A stretch of DNA of 6,294 nucleotides from an uncultured Brevibacterium sp. (GTDB lineage Bacteria > Actinomycetota > Actinomycetes > Actinomycetales > Brevibacteriaceae). Both the position numbers and the translations under genes were made by a program. The DNA lies in the NCBI GenBank assembly GCA_902489215.1, contig CABTZE010000118.1:1-6294 (forward strand). The letters are read 5' to 3'. How positions within the stretch are numbered: position 1 is the stretch's first letter; each line of letters opens with the position of its first letter. Positions 1-5,395 of this stretch are shown here, piece after piece. Under the pieces are notes generated by a model, which had not been told where the DNA came from, did no database searches, and saw only the letters and a list, made by a program, of their open reading frames with translations.

Positions 1-441
1 CTCGTTGACGAAGTCAACGGCCTTAACCTTCTTTTCCGACAGGTTCAGAGCCGGGTCCTTAGCCGGAGCTTCTTCCTCATCGCTGTCGCTGCCCTTGCCG
101 GAGACGACTTCGAAGGAGCCTTCGAGCTTCTGGTCGTCGAATTCGGCGGTGACGGTGTACTTGCCGAGGTATGCCGACGCGTCGTCCTCGCTGATGCCTT
201 TAATACTGAAGACCGCGTTGCCGTCCTTGTCAGCCTTGACGGTCTGCTTGAACGGGCGGACGTTCTTGGCGTTTCCGGAAGTGCCTGCAACGTTGAACTT
301 GACTTCGGTGCCGGGCTCGAGGTTCGAAACGACGGCCTTGAGGCCCTTTTCCTCGTTGACGAAGTCAGCAGCGTTGACCTTCTTTTCCGACAGGTTCAGA
401 GCCGGGTCCTTAGCCGGAGCTTCGTCCTCTTCGCTGTCGTT
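1..441 (-). repeat. Tandem coding repeat of 351 bp (117 codons), one full unit plus the start of the next
   Basis: Positions 1-90 and 352-441 are close direct copies offset by exactly 351 bp. The stretch 26-72 is identical to 377-423 over 47 bp, with only scattered differences on either side. The repeat encodes the acidic linker and first strand of successive modules of the exported protein. Further copies probably continue to the left of the window. Confidence 0.85.
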
Positions 442-981
442 TTCATCAGGAACGACAGCGAACGGGAGGGTGTCAATATTGACGCCACTCATGCCGAAGT
501 CCAGGTTCACGACGATTTCGTATTCGCCGAGGAACTGTTCGGCGTTTTCGTCATCAATTTTCGGCTTGATAGTAGCTTTGGCAGCGCCGTTCTCATCAGC
601 GTCTATCTGCTCAGAGTAGATTTCAGTGTCGCTGCCTTTCCTGTGCAGCGAGAAGTCGACCGGGTTGCCGGGCTTGCCGCCCTTGTACGAGACTTCGATG
701 CCCTTTTCGCGAAATTCGCTCAGGGTAATCTTGTCAGCGCTGATTGTGGCCGAGCCGTTGTCCGGGGTGTCGTCGTCACCCTCGCCGGGCTGCTCTTCGT
801 TGTCCTCGCCGGCTGCCGGAGGCTGGGTGCCGTTCTCACTCGGATTTCCTGCCTGCTGGGACTTGGATGTCGGTGTGTCCTTCGCGGTTTCGTCTGCGAA
901 TGCGGGTGCTGCAATTGCTCCGAGCGAGCCGGTCAGTCCAAGGGACAGAGCCACGGCGGGAGCGAGGATGTTCTTCTTCAC
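1..981 (-). CDS. Exported acidic repeat protein, N-terminal part (gene runs off the left edge)
   Basis: This minus-strand frame is open from a GTG at 981 to the window edge (327 codons, no stop), so the C-terminus is missing. Residues 1-29 are a textbook Sec signal peptide: KKN at the start, a hydrophobic core rich in A/L/G, and a PAFA|DE cleavage site. Residues 30-77 are an acidic linker rich in P, G, E, D and N. Tandem modules of about 117 residues follow: a diverged one at about 78-187, one at about 194-300, and a third starting at about 311. Modules 2 and 3 open with PAKDPALNLSEKKV..DFVNE; motifs such as LEPGTEVKF, ADKDGNA and YLGKYTVT look like beta-sandwich (Ig-like) strands, an inference from pattern only. 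Close acidic linkers (DSEEDEAPAKD, DSDEEEAPAKD) join the modules. The protein is probably secreted or wall-attached; any sorting signal or membrane anchor would lie off the window. Function is unknown: adhesin or stalk is a guess. A start at ATG 999 is possible but less likely. Confidence 0.87.
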   Translation of the reverse strand, partial: MKKNILAPAVALSLGLTGSLGAIAAPAFADETAKDTPTSKSQQAGNPSENGTQPPAAGEDNEEQPGEGDDDTPDNGSATISADKITLSEFREKGIEVSYKGGKPGNPVDFSLHRKGSDTEIYSEQIDADENGAAKATIKPKIDDENAEQFLGEYEIVVNLDFGMSGVNIDTLPFAVVPDENDSEEDEAPAKDPALNLSEKKVNAADFVNEEKGLKAVVSNLEPGTEVKFNVAGTSGNAKNVRPFKQTVKADKDGNAVFSIKGISEDDASAYLGKYTVTAEFDDQKLEGSFEVVSGKGSDSDEEEAPAKDPALNLSEKKVKAVDFVNE

Positions 982-986
982 TGCGA

Positions 987-992
987 TCCTTC
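987..992 (-). promoter_or_regulatory. Ribosome binding site deciding the start of the exported protein
   Basis: On the minus strand GAAGGA sits 5 nt before the GTG at 981, which is good Shine-Dalgarno spacing. No comparable purine tract precedes the in-frame ATG at 999. Starting at 981 also gives a compact signal peptide beginning M-K-K-N. Confidence 0.6.
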
Positions 993-1041
993 GAGTCATA
1001 CGGTGCTCACGGCAACAGGTGCCGATCAAAAGGTCCACATG

Positions 1042-1071
1042 AGCCTAAAGATCGCTGAGTTGCGCCCGCAA
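1042..1071 (-). promoter_or_regulatory. Candidate promoter of the exported repeat protein
   Basis: On the minus strand TTGCGG (1066-1071) and TAGGCT (1042-1047) are separated by 18 nt, fitting an actinobacterial sigma-70-type promoter with a TANNNT -10 box. Transcription would begin near 1035 and leave a leader of roughly 55 nt before the GTG at 981, which contains the GAAGGA site. This is seen by eye only; the -35 box matches consensus at just the TTG. Confidence 0.3.
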
Positions 1072-1234
1072 GCACTCTGAGGGAGTACGCGAAAGTAATT
1101 TCAAAAGTCGAAAAAGCGCCTGGTGAGGGCGGTGTGTTTACGCAGAATTCATTTCCAGAATGTCCGGAATCTCGGAAAATCTGAGTAATTGTTATTTAAA
1201 TGAGGCAAAGGGCGGTCTGCGCTGTGCTGTTCGG
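1072..1234. other. Intergenic region between the MDMPI-like gene and the exported-protein gene
   Basis: No gene is visible here. The part from about 1140 to 1200 is clearly more AT-rich than its surroundings. It holds a nested symmetric element (TTTCC at 1152-1156 and GGAAA at 1174-1178, flanking TCCGGA at 1163-1168). It also holds AGTAATTGTTATT (1184-1196), which resembles a palindrome in front of the MarR gene, and AGTAATT occurs again at 1094-1100. No stem followed by a T-run was found on the minus strand after the stop at 1235, so read-through from the upstream gene into the exported-protein gene cannot be excluded. Confidence 0.5.
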
Positions 1235-2038
1235 TCACACCCAGGGTGGGGGAGTGGGCAGATCCTCTGGAGTAGCTGTGCCTGTGCCGCCCTTTGCACT
1301 GTCCCGCCGTCCTGAAGCAGGCCATCCGCGGCCGATTGCGTACTGCAGCAGCTCATTGAACTCGCCTGTCACCTCAACCGGCTGGCTGAAGTCGGTGTCG
1401 TTCGTCTCGGTTCCTGGAATGTCGATGTGCCACTCGGCAAGGTCGTTCCGGTCGGTTACGTGGAAGAGGAAGTTTGCGCGGGTCGCTGTCTTCTTCCAGT
1501 AGCCAATAAGTTCAGAGAAAATGCGGTCGGCTGCGGCTGTTGGGAAGTCGAGTGCCGTGTAGCCGATGTTGAGGTCCAGTGCGTGGACAAAGCACTCCCG
1601 GGCGCGCGCCCACGGAATGAACGATGCTGCGGTTTCTTCACCCTGCCCCGTGCGCACGAGCGTCGTCCAAGCGTCGTCGTTCATCATGTTGAGTGCTTGC
1701 GTGAGTTCCTCAGAGGCTTCGTGGGCCATCGTGCTGACATCCCCATCGGGGGTTGATGCCGCAAGCTGCTCAATTTCGGCATCCCGTGCGGCCCGTGACG
1801 GGTACATGGGATTTTCATTTCCCGTGCGAGCCCACTCGATCAAGCGCATAAAGGCATCCGCATTGGCGATGACGTGCATGGCGACATGCTTGCGGGTCCA
1901 ACCGGGCAGTCGTGACGGGCTGTTCATCCCCGTGTGGGTTACTTGGTCCAGTGCCTGAAGGTAAAACCCTTCGGCGAGCATCCTCAGCTGGAGGTCGTCA
2001 TTCGTGGTCGGGGTGTCATCAGCCATGCTCACGACCAT
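1235..2038 (-). CDS. Maleylpyruvate isomerase family mycothiol-dependent enzyme (DinB/MDMPI fold)
   Basis: This 267-residue protein matches the actinobacterial MDMPI family. The four-helix DinB-like N-terminal half carries SRLPGWTRKHVAMHVIANAD (42-61) and ARTG....MYPS (70-81), typical of the family. His55, Glu148 and His152 (the last two in RECFVH) match the H...ExxxH metal triad known from the Corynebacterium glutamicum mycothiol-dependent maleylpyruvate isomerase. The smaller C-terminal domain has VTGEFNELLQYAIGRG (223-238) and ends in LPTPPPWV, like many relatives; Arg237 or a nearby Arg may be the equivalent of the catalytic C-terminal arginine. The prototype converts maleylpyruvate to fumarylpyruvate in gentisate degradation, but no ring-cleavage gene is nearby and many family members have other or unknown roles, so the substrate is open. 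The protein is probably cytoplasmic. Start is uncertain: ATG 2038 and ATG 2026 are both possible and neither has a strong Shine-Dalgarno. It is divergent from a MarR gene, which probably regulates it. Confidence 0.88.
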   Translation of the reverse strand: MVVSMADDTPTTNDDLQLRMLAEGFYLQALDQVTHTGMNSPSRLPGWTRKHVAMHVIANADAFMRLIEWARTGNENPMYPSRAARDAEIEQLAASTPDGDVSTMAHEASEELTQALNMMNDDAWTTLVRTGQGEETAASFIPWARARECFVHALDLNIGYTALDFPTAAADRIFSELIGYWKKTATRANFLFHVTDRNDLAEWHIDIPGTETNDTDFSQPVEVTGEFNELLQYAIGRGWPASGRRDSAKGGTGTATPEDLPTPPPWV

Positions 2039-2072
2039 ACCGCTGTGTGCTTGCTCGGGGTGAGCGTACGAC

Positions 2073-2101
2073 GGTATAAGTATGAAATACTGCGAGTAAT
2101 T
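2073..2101 (-). promoter_or_regulatory. Weak candidate promoter of the MDMPI-like gene
   Basis: On the minus strand TATACC (2073-2078) could be a -10 box. The hexamer 17 nt upstream (AATTAC, 2096-2101) is a poor -35 match. The candidate lies under the two palindromes at 2079-2107, so a protein bound there would block it. Confidence 0.22.
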
Positions 2102-2107
2102 ATTACT
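2079..2107. promoter_or_regulatory. Twin 13-bp palindromes, candidate MarR operators
   Basis: AGTAT-GAA-ATACT (2079-2091) and AGTAA-TTA-TTACT (2095-2107) are two perfect inverted repeats with identical geometry: 5-bp arms and a 3-bp centre. They are separated by GCG, so their centres are 16 bp apart, about one and a half helical turns. The second extends to GCgAGTAA/TTACTtGC (2092-2110) with one mismatch. The two 13-mers agree at 9 of 13 positions. AT-rich short palindromes between a MarR gene and its divergent neighbour are the usual location and type of MarR-dimer operators; binding itself is inferred. Confidence 0.5.
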
Positions 2108-2153
2108 TGCTAATTGGCCTCAGGCGCGACGGCAAGTGAACTAGCGGTTGAAT

Positions 2154-2183
2154 TCACATAGATTTTAAGTAGCGATGTAGAAT
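2154..2183 (+). promoter_or_regulatory. Promoter of the MarR-family gene
   Basis: TTCACA (2154-2159, one mismatch to TTGACA) and TAGAAT (2178-2183) are separated by 18 nt. This is the best sigma-70-type match in the window. The start of transcription would fall at about 2190-2192, at or next to the GTG at 2192. The -35 box overlaps one arm of a GTGAA (2136-2140) / TTCAC (2154-2158) inverted repeat, possibly by chance. Confidence 0.55.
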
Positions 2184-2191
2184 CACCGCCT

Positions 2192-2803
2192 GTGAGACCG
2201 GCAATGCTCGGCAGATCGAGTACACATTGCGTCGATGCGGAGAGGATGGTCGTGCAGGAAGACCATACGGCTGACAGGGAAGCCGGACAGGGCGACTCTG
2301 CGCCCTATGACATCTCATCGCGTATCGGGGACATTCACGCTGTGGAAAAGTGGCGCAACATGTTTTCCGGCAGCAAGACCATGCAGGCCTGGAGGCTATG
2401 GCACCTTTTCCAGTCGCGTGTGATTGAGGGCTGTGATACCAGCCTCAAGCGGAACACGCGAGTAGACCTGGTTGACCTCTATATTCTGGTTGCTCTCAAC
2501 GACGCTCCGGACCATCAGATGCGCATGTCGGACCTCGCCGGTGCCGTTGGATTCTCTCCGCCCCGTATGACCTACCGGGTCAACAAACTCGTGCAGCGCG
2601 GCTTCGTCACACGAGAAACACAGACTACCGACGCTCGCTCACAGGTCGTGCGGATCACCGCTGAAGGAGCGGAAGAAATGGCAGCGGCGTACAAGCTCCA
2701 CGATTTCCAGATCAGTGAAATCTTCGGCAAGGTCTTTTCGGACGACGAGCTCGACAACCTCAGCATGGTCGCAGCATCGCTGCTGACTATTCGTATGCCC
2801 TGA
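2192..2803 (+). CDS. MarR-family transcriptional regulator
   Basis: The frame encodes up to 203 residues. Numbered from GTG 2192, residues about 90-165 form the winged helix-turn-helix: a helix VDLVDLYILVALND, then MRMSDLAGAVGFSPPRMTYRVNKL as helix-turn-recognition helix, and a wing RGFVTRETQTTDARSQVVRIT followed by AEGAEEM. The TDARSQ...ITAEG segment matches the D-x-R...LT-x-x-G pattern of MarR wings. Flanking helices (about 53-84 and 164-201) would form the dimer interface. MarR proteins normally bind palindromic operators as dimers and respond to small phenolic or oxidising ligands; the ligand is unknown. Two starts compete: GTG 2192, near the predicted transcription start (leaderless, 203 aa), and GTG 2252, with GGAGAGG 6 nt upstream (183 aa, nearer the family's usual 140-170). 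The first 50 or so residues are polar and not conserved-looking. The gene is divergent from the MDMPI-like gene, its likely target, and convergent with the lipid kinase. Confidence 0.88.
   Translation: MRPAMLGRSSTHCVDAERMVVQEDHTADREAGQGDSAPYDISSRIGDIHAVEKWRNMFSGSKTMQAWRLWHLFQSRVIEGCDTSLKRNTRVDLVDLYILVALNDAPDHQMRMSDLAGAVGFSPPRMTYRVNKLVQRGFVTRETQTTDARSQVVRITAEGAEEMAAAYKLHDFQISEIFGKVFSDDELDNLSMVAASLLTIRMP
2239..2245 (+). promoter_or_regulatory. Internal ribosome binding site pointing to a GTG start at 2252
   Basis: GGAGAGG ends 6 nt before GTG 2252, in frame with the MarR gene. The spacing is good, and better than for ATG 2246, which directly abuts the purine tract. It supports a 183-residue form of the regulator as an alternative to, or alongside, a leaderless 203-residue form. 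Confidence 0.45.
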
Positions 2804-2844
2804 TCCCTGTACTTCCTGAACCGGTCAGCCCGGTCAGCCTGCGA
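2804..2844. other. Short convergent gap with a tandem 9-bp repeat
   Basis: Only 41 bp separate the stop of the MarR gene from that of the convergent lipid kinase gene. The gap contains CCGGTCAGC twice in direct tandem (2821-2829, 2830-2838). Weak inverted arms GAACC (2818-2822) / GGTTC (2856-2860) and CCTGC / GCAGG around the kinase stop could form an imperfect stem, but there is no T-tract, so a terminator is not called. Confidence 0.4.
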
Positions 2845-3972
2845 CTACCCCGGCAGGTTCCACTGGGCTGAGCGCATTTGGCGACGCTGATTCGGCGTGG
2901 GCGTGCGCAGCGTCAAAGCCGCGTGAACTACCTTCATCTCAAAGTAGTCGCTCATGCCTGCAAAGTCACCGTCGAGCTGCAAAGCGAGCTCTTCTTCAGC
3001 TTCAATCGTGACCGATGAGCACGTGACGATTTCCGTGGCCAGCCCTCGCTTGCGACGGCCAACCACCGCAAGCAGAACACTCGCCCACTGTGCAATGTTC
3101 TTCGGCGTGGTCACGAGAACATTGATCAGCCCGTCATCGGGACGCGACCCGGGAAGCAGTTCAAGGCCGCCCTGCACGCGGCCGGCATTGGCGCCCAACA
3201 CCGAGCGGATGGAGTACGACTGCACCGGTTTGTCGTCGAACTTCATCTTGACTTTGGTGCGGTTGCCAGTCAGCTGGCGGCTGCCGGCCTCAACATAGGC
3301 CAACCAGCCAATCCGCTCTTTGAGCTCCGGCGACACGGTCTCCATGACCGCCGCGTCATAGCCCATGCCGGTCATGACAACGGACGTGTCCGGTTCAGCC
3401 TCGGGGCTGGTGCGCGTGCGGATGACGTCAATGTGCTTGTCGTGTCCGTACATTGCGATCTTGATCGACCACTCCGGGTTTTCAAAGAACAGGCCGGTGT
3501 TCCTGGCCAGCAGGTTCCCGGTGCCGATCGGCACCAAGCCCAGCGCCACATCGGTGTCGGCGATAACGTGCGCAACAGCGCGCACGGTGCCGTCCCCACC
3601 GGCGGCGATGATGAGATCGACTCCCTCATCGACTGCCTTCTGGGCCGCCGCAACACCACCGTCTTCTTCGTCAGAGGGAATGATGAGCGGCTGGGCCCAC
3701 CGAGAATTGCGGGCCTCCGTCTGGGCTGCCGCGATGATTTCCTGAGCCTCTGGCTTTGTGGGGTTGTAGACCACGGCAAACCTGGGCTGCTTATCTGACG
3801 AGGTGCCGCTGGGCTCCTGCTCAGCTGTTACCCGGGCAACTTCGGCGGCTGTCTGGCTCTTCATGCTTCTGCGCGTGCGCAGTGCGCCGACGCTGTGACC
3901 AATCGCGTAGGCAATAAGAGCCACCACGACTATCAGCAGGATGGTCAGAACAGTCTGCGTGCTGAAGTACAT
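2845..3972 (-). CDS. Membrane-anchored diacylglycerol/lipid kinase (DAGK catalytic domain)
   Basis: This 375-residue protein begins with one hydrophobic segment (about 7-29) followed by basic residues (LRTRRSMK), predicting a single N-terminal membrane anchor with a cytoplasmic catalytic domain. A linker (about 40-62) leads into the DgkB/YegS-type fold: FAVVYNPTK (65-73), the nucleotide-binding GGDGTV (125-130), PIGTGNLLARN (148-158), GMGYDA (202-207), NAGRVQGGLELLPGSRPDDG (262-281), and QLDGD (332-336). All are hallmark motifs, so the enzyme should be active, using ATP to phosphorylate a lipid such as diacylglycerol and return it to phospholipid synthesis. The exact lipid is not readable from sequence. 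The catalytic part has the usual length of about 300 residues; the anchor and linker are extra. ATG 3972 has no Shine-Dalgarno, but TAGACT lies 6 nt upstream, suggesting a leaderless message. The gene is divergent from serS and convergent with the MarR gene. Confidence 0.92.
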   Translation of the reverse strand: MYFSTQTVLTILLIVVVALIAYAIGHSVGALRTRRSMKSQTAAEVARVTAEQEPSGTSSDKQPRFAVVYNPTKPEAQEIIAAAQTEARNSRWAQPLIIPSDEEDGGVAAAQKAVDEGVDLIIAAGGDGTVRAVAHVIADTDVALGLVPIGTGNLLARNTGLFFENPEWSIKIAMYGHDKHIDVIRTRTSPEAEPDTSVVMTGMGYDAAVMETVSPELKERIGWLAYVEAGSRQLTGNRTKVKMKFDDKPVQSYSIRSVLGANAGRVQGGLELLPGSRPDDGLINVLVTTPKNIAQWASVLLAVVGRRKRGLATEIVTCSSVTIEAEEELALQLDGDFAGMSDYFEMKVVHAALTLRTPTPNQRRQMRSAQWNLPG

Positions 3973-3978
3973 GGTGCG

Positions 3979-3984
3979 AGTCTA
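3979..3984 (-). promoter_or_regulatory. -10 box of the lipid kinase gene, probably giving a leaderless transcript
   Basis: On the minus strand TAGACT lies 6 nt before ATG 3972, so initiation 7 nt downstream of the box would fall on the A of the start codon. No Shine-Dalgarno-like tract precedes the ATG. A good -35 hexamer is not evident, which is common for actinobacterial TANNNT promoters. Confidence 0.42.
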
Positions 3985-4058
3985 GCGGCGTAGGCTGTGA
4001 GGTCCGTGCGGATCCGGAGGTTCTTGCTCCCGTCACCTGCGCGTTCGACAGGGCGGGC

Positions 4059-4064
4059 TAAGCT
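4059..4064 (+). promoter_or_regulatory. Candidate -10 box of serS, near-leaderless start
   Basis: TAAGCT fits TANNNT and ends 7 nt before GTG 4072, so transcription could begin at the start codon. The purine tract AGAGG (4066-4070) is only 1 nt from GTG, too close to act as a normal ribosome binding site. No convincing -35 box is seen. Confidence 0.35.
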
Positions 4065-4071
4065 AAGAGGC

Positions 4072-5358
4072 GTGATTGATCTTGTACAGCTGAGGAACAA
4101 CCCGGACGTCTTCAAGGCCTCACAGCGGGCCCGCGGCGGCAGCGTCGAACTGATTGACGACGTCCTGTCCGCCGATTCTGCCCGTCGGCAGAGTCTGACC
4201 GCTTTCGAAGAGGCTCGCGCCCAACAGAAGGCCTTCGGAAAGAAGGTCTCACAGGAAAAGGACCCCGAAGCCAAGAAGGCGCTCGTGGCCGAAGCCAAAC
4301 AGCTGGCCGAGCGCGTCAAATCACTCGAAGCTGACGCCTCTGAAGCCGAACAGACATTCACCGCTGCAGTGCAGAAGGTCCCCAACCTCATCATTGACGG
4401 TGTGCCCTCCGGCGGTGAAGAAGACTCCGTGGAGATCCGACGCGAAGGATCGCCCCGCAACTTCGCTGCTGAAGGCTTCGAACCGAAAGATCACCTGGAG
4501 ATCGGCGAAGGACTGTCCGCAATCGACACCGGCCGCGGCGCCAAGGTGTCCGGATCCCGCTTCCACTACCTGACCGGTTTCGGTGCACGCCTTGAAATGG
4601 CGCTGCTCAACCTGGCGATGGACACCGCGATCGAAGCCGGCTTCACCCCCGTTGTCACGCCGACACTCGTCAAGCCTGAAATCATGTCCGGCACCGGCTT
4701 CATGGGCGAGCACGCTGACGAAATCTACTTCCTGGAACGTGACGACCTCTACCTGGTCGGAACATCGGAAGTCGCCCTGGCCGGCTACTACAAAGACGAA
4801 ATCATCGACCTTTCCGACGGGCCCATCCGCCTGGGCGGTATTTCCAGCTGCTACCGCCGCGAAGCCGGCTCCTACGGCAAAGACACCCGCGGAATCATCC
4901 GCGTCCACCAGTTCCAGAAAGTCGAAATGTTCGCCTTCACCCACGTGGAAGACGCCGAAGCCGAACACCAGCGCATGCTCGACCTGCAGGAGAAAATGCT
5001 CGGGTACTGCGAACTGCCCTACCGGGTTATCGACATTGCCGCCGGTGACCTCGGAGACTCGGCTGCTCGCAAATACGACACAGAAGCCTGGGTGCCCACC
5101 CAGAACACCTACCGCGAACTGACCTCCACCTCGAACTGCACCACATTCCAGTCACGCCGCCTCAACATCCGCACCCGCGGTGAAGACGGCAAGACCGAAG
5201 CGGTCGCCACCCTCAACGGAACCGTGGCGAACACCCGCTGGATCGTGGCGATCCTGGAAAACCACCAGCAGGCAGACGGGTCAGTCAACATCCCCGCAGC
5301 TCTGCAGCCCTATCTGGGCGGCATCAAGGCGTGGGGGCCGGAAGGACCGCGCCGCTGA
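4072..5358 (+). CDS. serS: Seryl-tRNA synthetase
   Basis: The 428-residue product joins serine to tRNA-Ser through seryl-adenylate in the cytoplasm and is also the enzyme that charges tRNA-Sec where present. The start is set at GTG 4072 because the protein then opens MIDLVQLRNNPD, the standard bacterial SerRS N-terminus. Residues about 30-102 are the charged helical hairpin (antiparallel coiled coil) that grips the long variable arm of tRNA-Ser. The class II catalytic domain follows: motif 1 around 187-202 (EAGFTPVVTPTLVKPE), the serine-binding TSE (231-233, in GTSEVALAGYY), motif 2 (about 257-286, SSCYRREAGSYGKDTRG then QFQKVEMF), and motif 3 (381-396, LNGTVANTRWIVAILE) with its conserved arginine. 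Length and all motifs are normal. Codons are strongly C-ending, as expected of a well-expressed housekeeping gene. A HAD phosphatase gene follows after 37 bp, probably in the same transcript. Confidence 0.98.
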   Translation: MIDLVQLRNNPDVFKASQRARGGSVELIDDVLSADSARRQSLTAFEEARAQQKAFGKKVSQEKDPEAKKALVAEAKQLAERVKSLEADASEAEQTFTAAVQKVPNLIIDGVPSGGEEDSVEIRREGSPRNFAAEGFEPKDHLEIGEGLSAIDTGRGAKVSGSRFHYLTGFGARLEMALLNLAMDTAIEAGFTPVVTPTLVKPEIMSGTGFMGEHADEIYFLERDDLYLVGTSEVALAGYYKDEIIDLSDGPIRLGGISSCYRREAGSYGKDTRGIIRVHQFQKVEMFAFTHVEDAEAEHQRMLDLQEKMLGYCELPYRVIDIAAGDLGDSAARKYDTEAWVPTQNTYRELTSTSNCTTFQSRRLNIRTRGEDGKTEAVATLNGTVANTRWIVAILENHQQADGSVNIPAALQPYLGGIKAWGPEGPRR

Positions 5359-5385
5359 CACACCGAGTACAGCCGGATGACGCAC

Positions 5386-5390
5386 AGGAG
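5386..5390 (+). promoter_or_regulatory. Strong ribosome binding site of the HAD phosphatase gene
   Basis: AGGAG lies 5 nt before GTG 5396 within the 37-bp gap after serS. A strong Shine-Dalgarno without a visible promoter is what an internal gene of a serS-led operon would need, unlike the putatively leaderless first genes nearby. It fixes the start at GTG 5396. Confidence 0.75.
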
Positions 5391-5395
5391 AGATC

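Noticed and set aside
1..441. CRISPR array or mobile-element direct repeats
   Set aside because: The repeat period is 351 bp, a multiple of 3, in frame within one protein, with no spacers or terminal inverted repeats. It is a coding module repeat.
5..1080. Several long plus-strand open frames over the left third of the window
   Set aside because: They lie antisense to the exported protein, have serine/alanine-rich unstructured translations, and arise from its codon bias. The minus-strand frame has a signal peptide and internal repeats, so it is the real gene.
2804..2870. Bidirectional terminator between the MarR and lipid kinase genes
   Set aside because: The inverted arms are only 5 bp with a long interior, and no T-run follows on either strand.
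3997..4071. Upstream ATG start for serS adding 25 residues
   Set aside because: The extension MRSVRIRRFLLPSPARSTGR and following residues is not part of any SerRS, and the family begins MIDL.. at GTG 4072. The extension would also cover the serS promoter region.
3985..4071. T-box riboswitch or other structured leader before serS
   Set aside because: The gap between the divergent genes is about 99 bp. I see no T-box signature or antiterminator stem, and the predicted transcription start is at the start codon.
3945..4460. Minus-strand open frame spanning the dgk/serS divergent region
   Set aside because: It overlaps both the start of the lipid kinase in another frame and the serS coiled-coil region, and has serine/alanine-rich shadow composition.
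4321..4968. Long minus-strand open frame inside serS (215 codons)
   Set aside because: It is antisense to highly conserved SerRS catalytic motifs, and its phenylalanine/valine/glycine/aspartate-rich translation is the mirror of C-ending codons on the coding strand.
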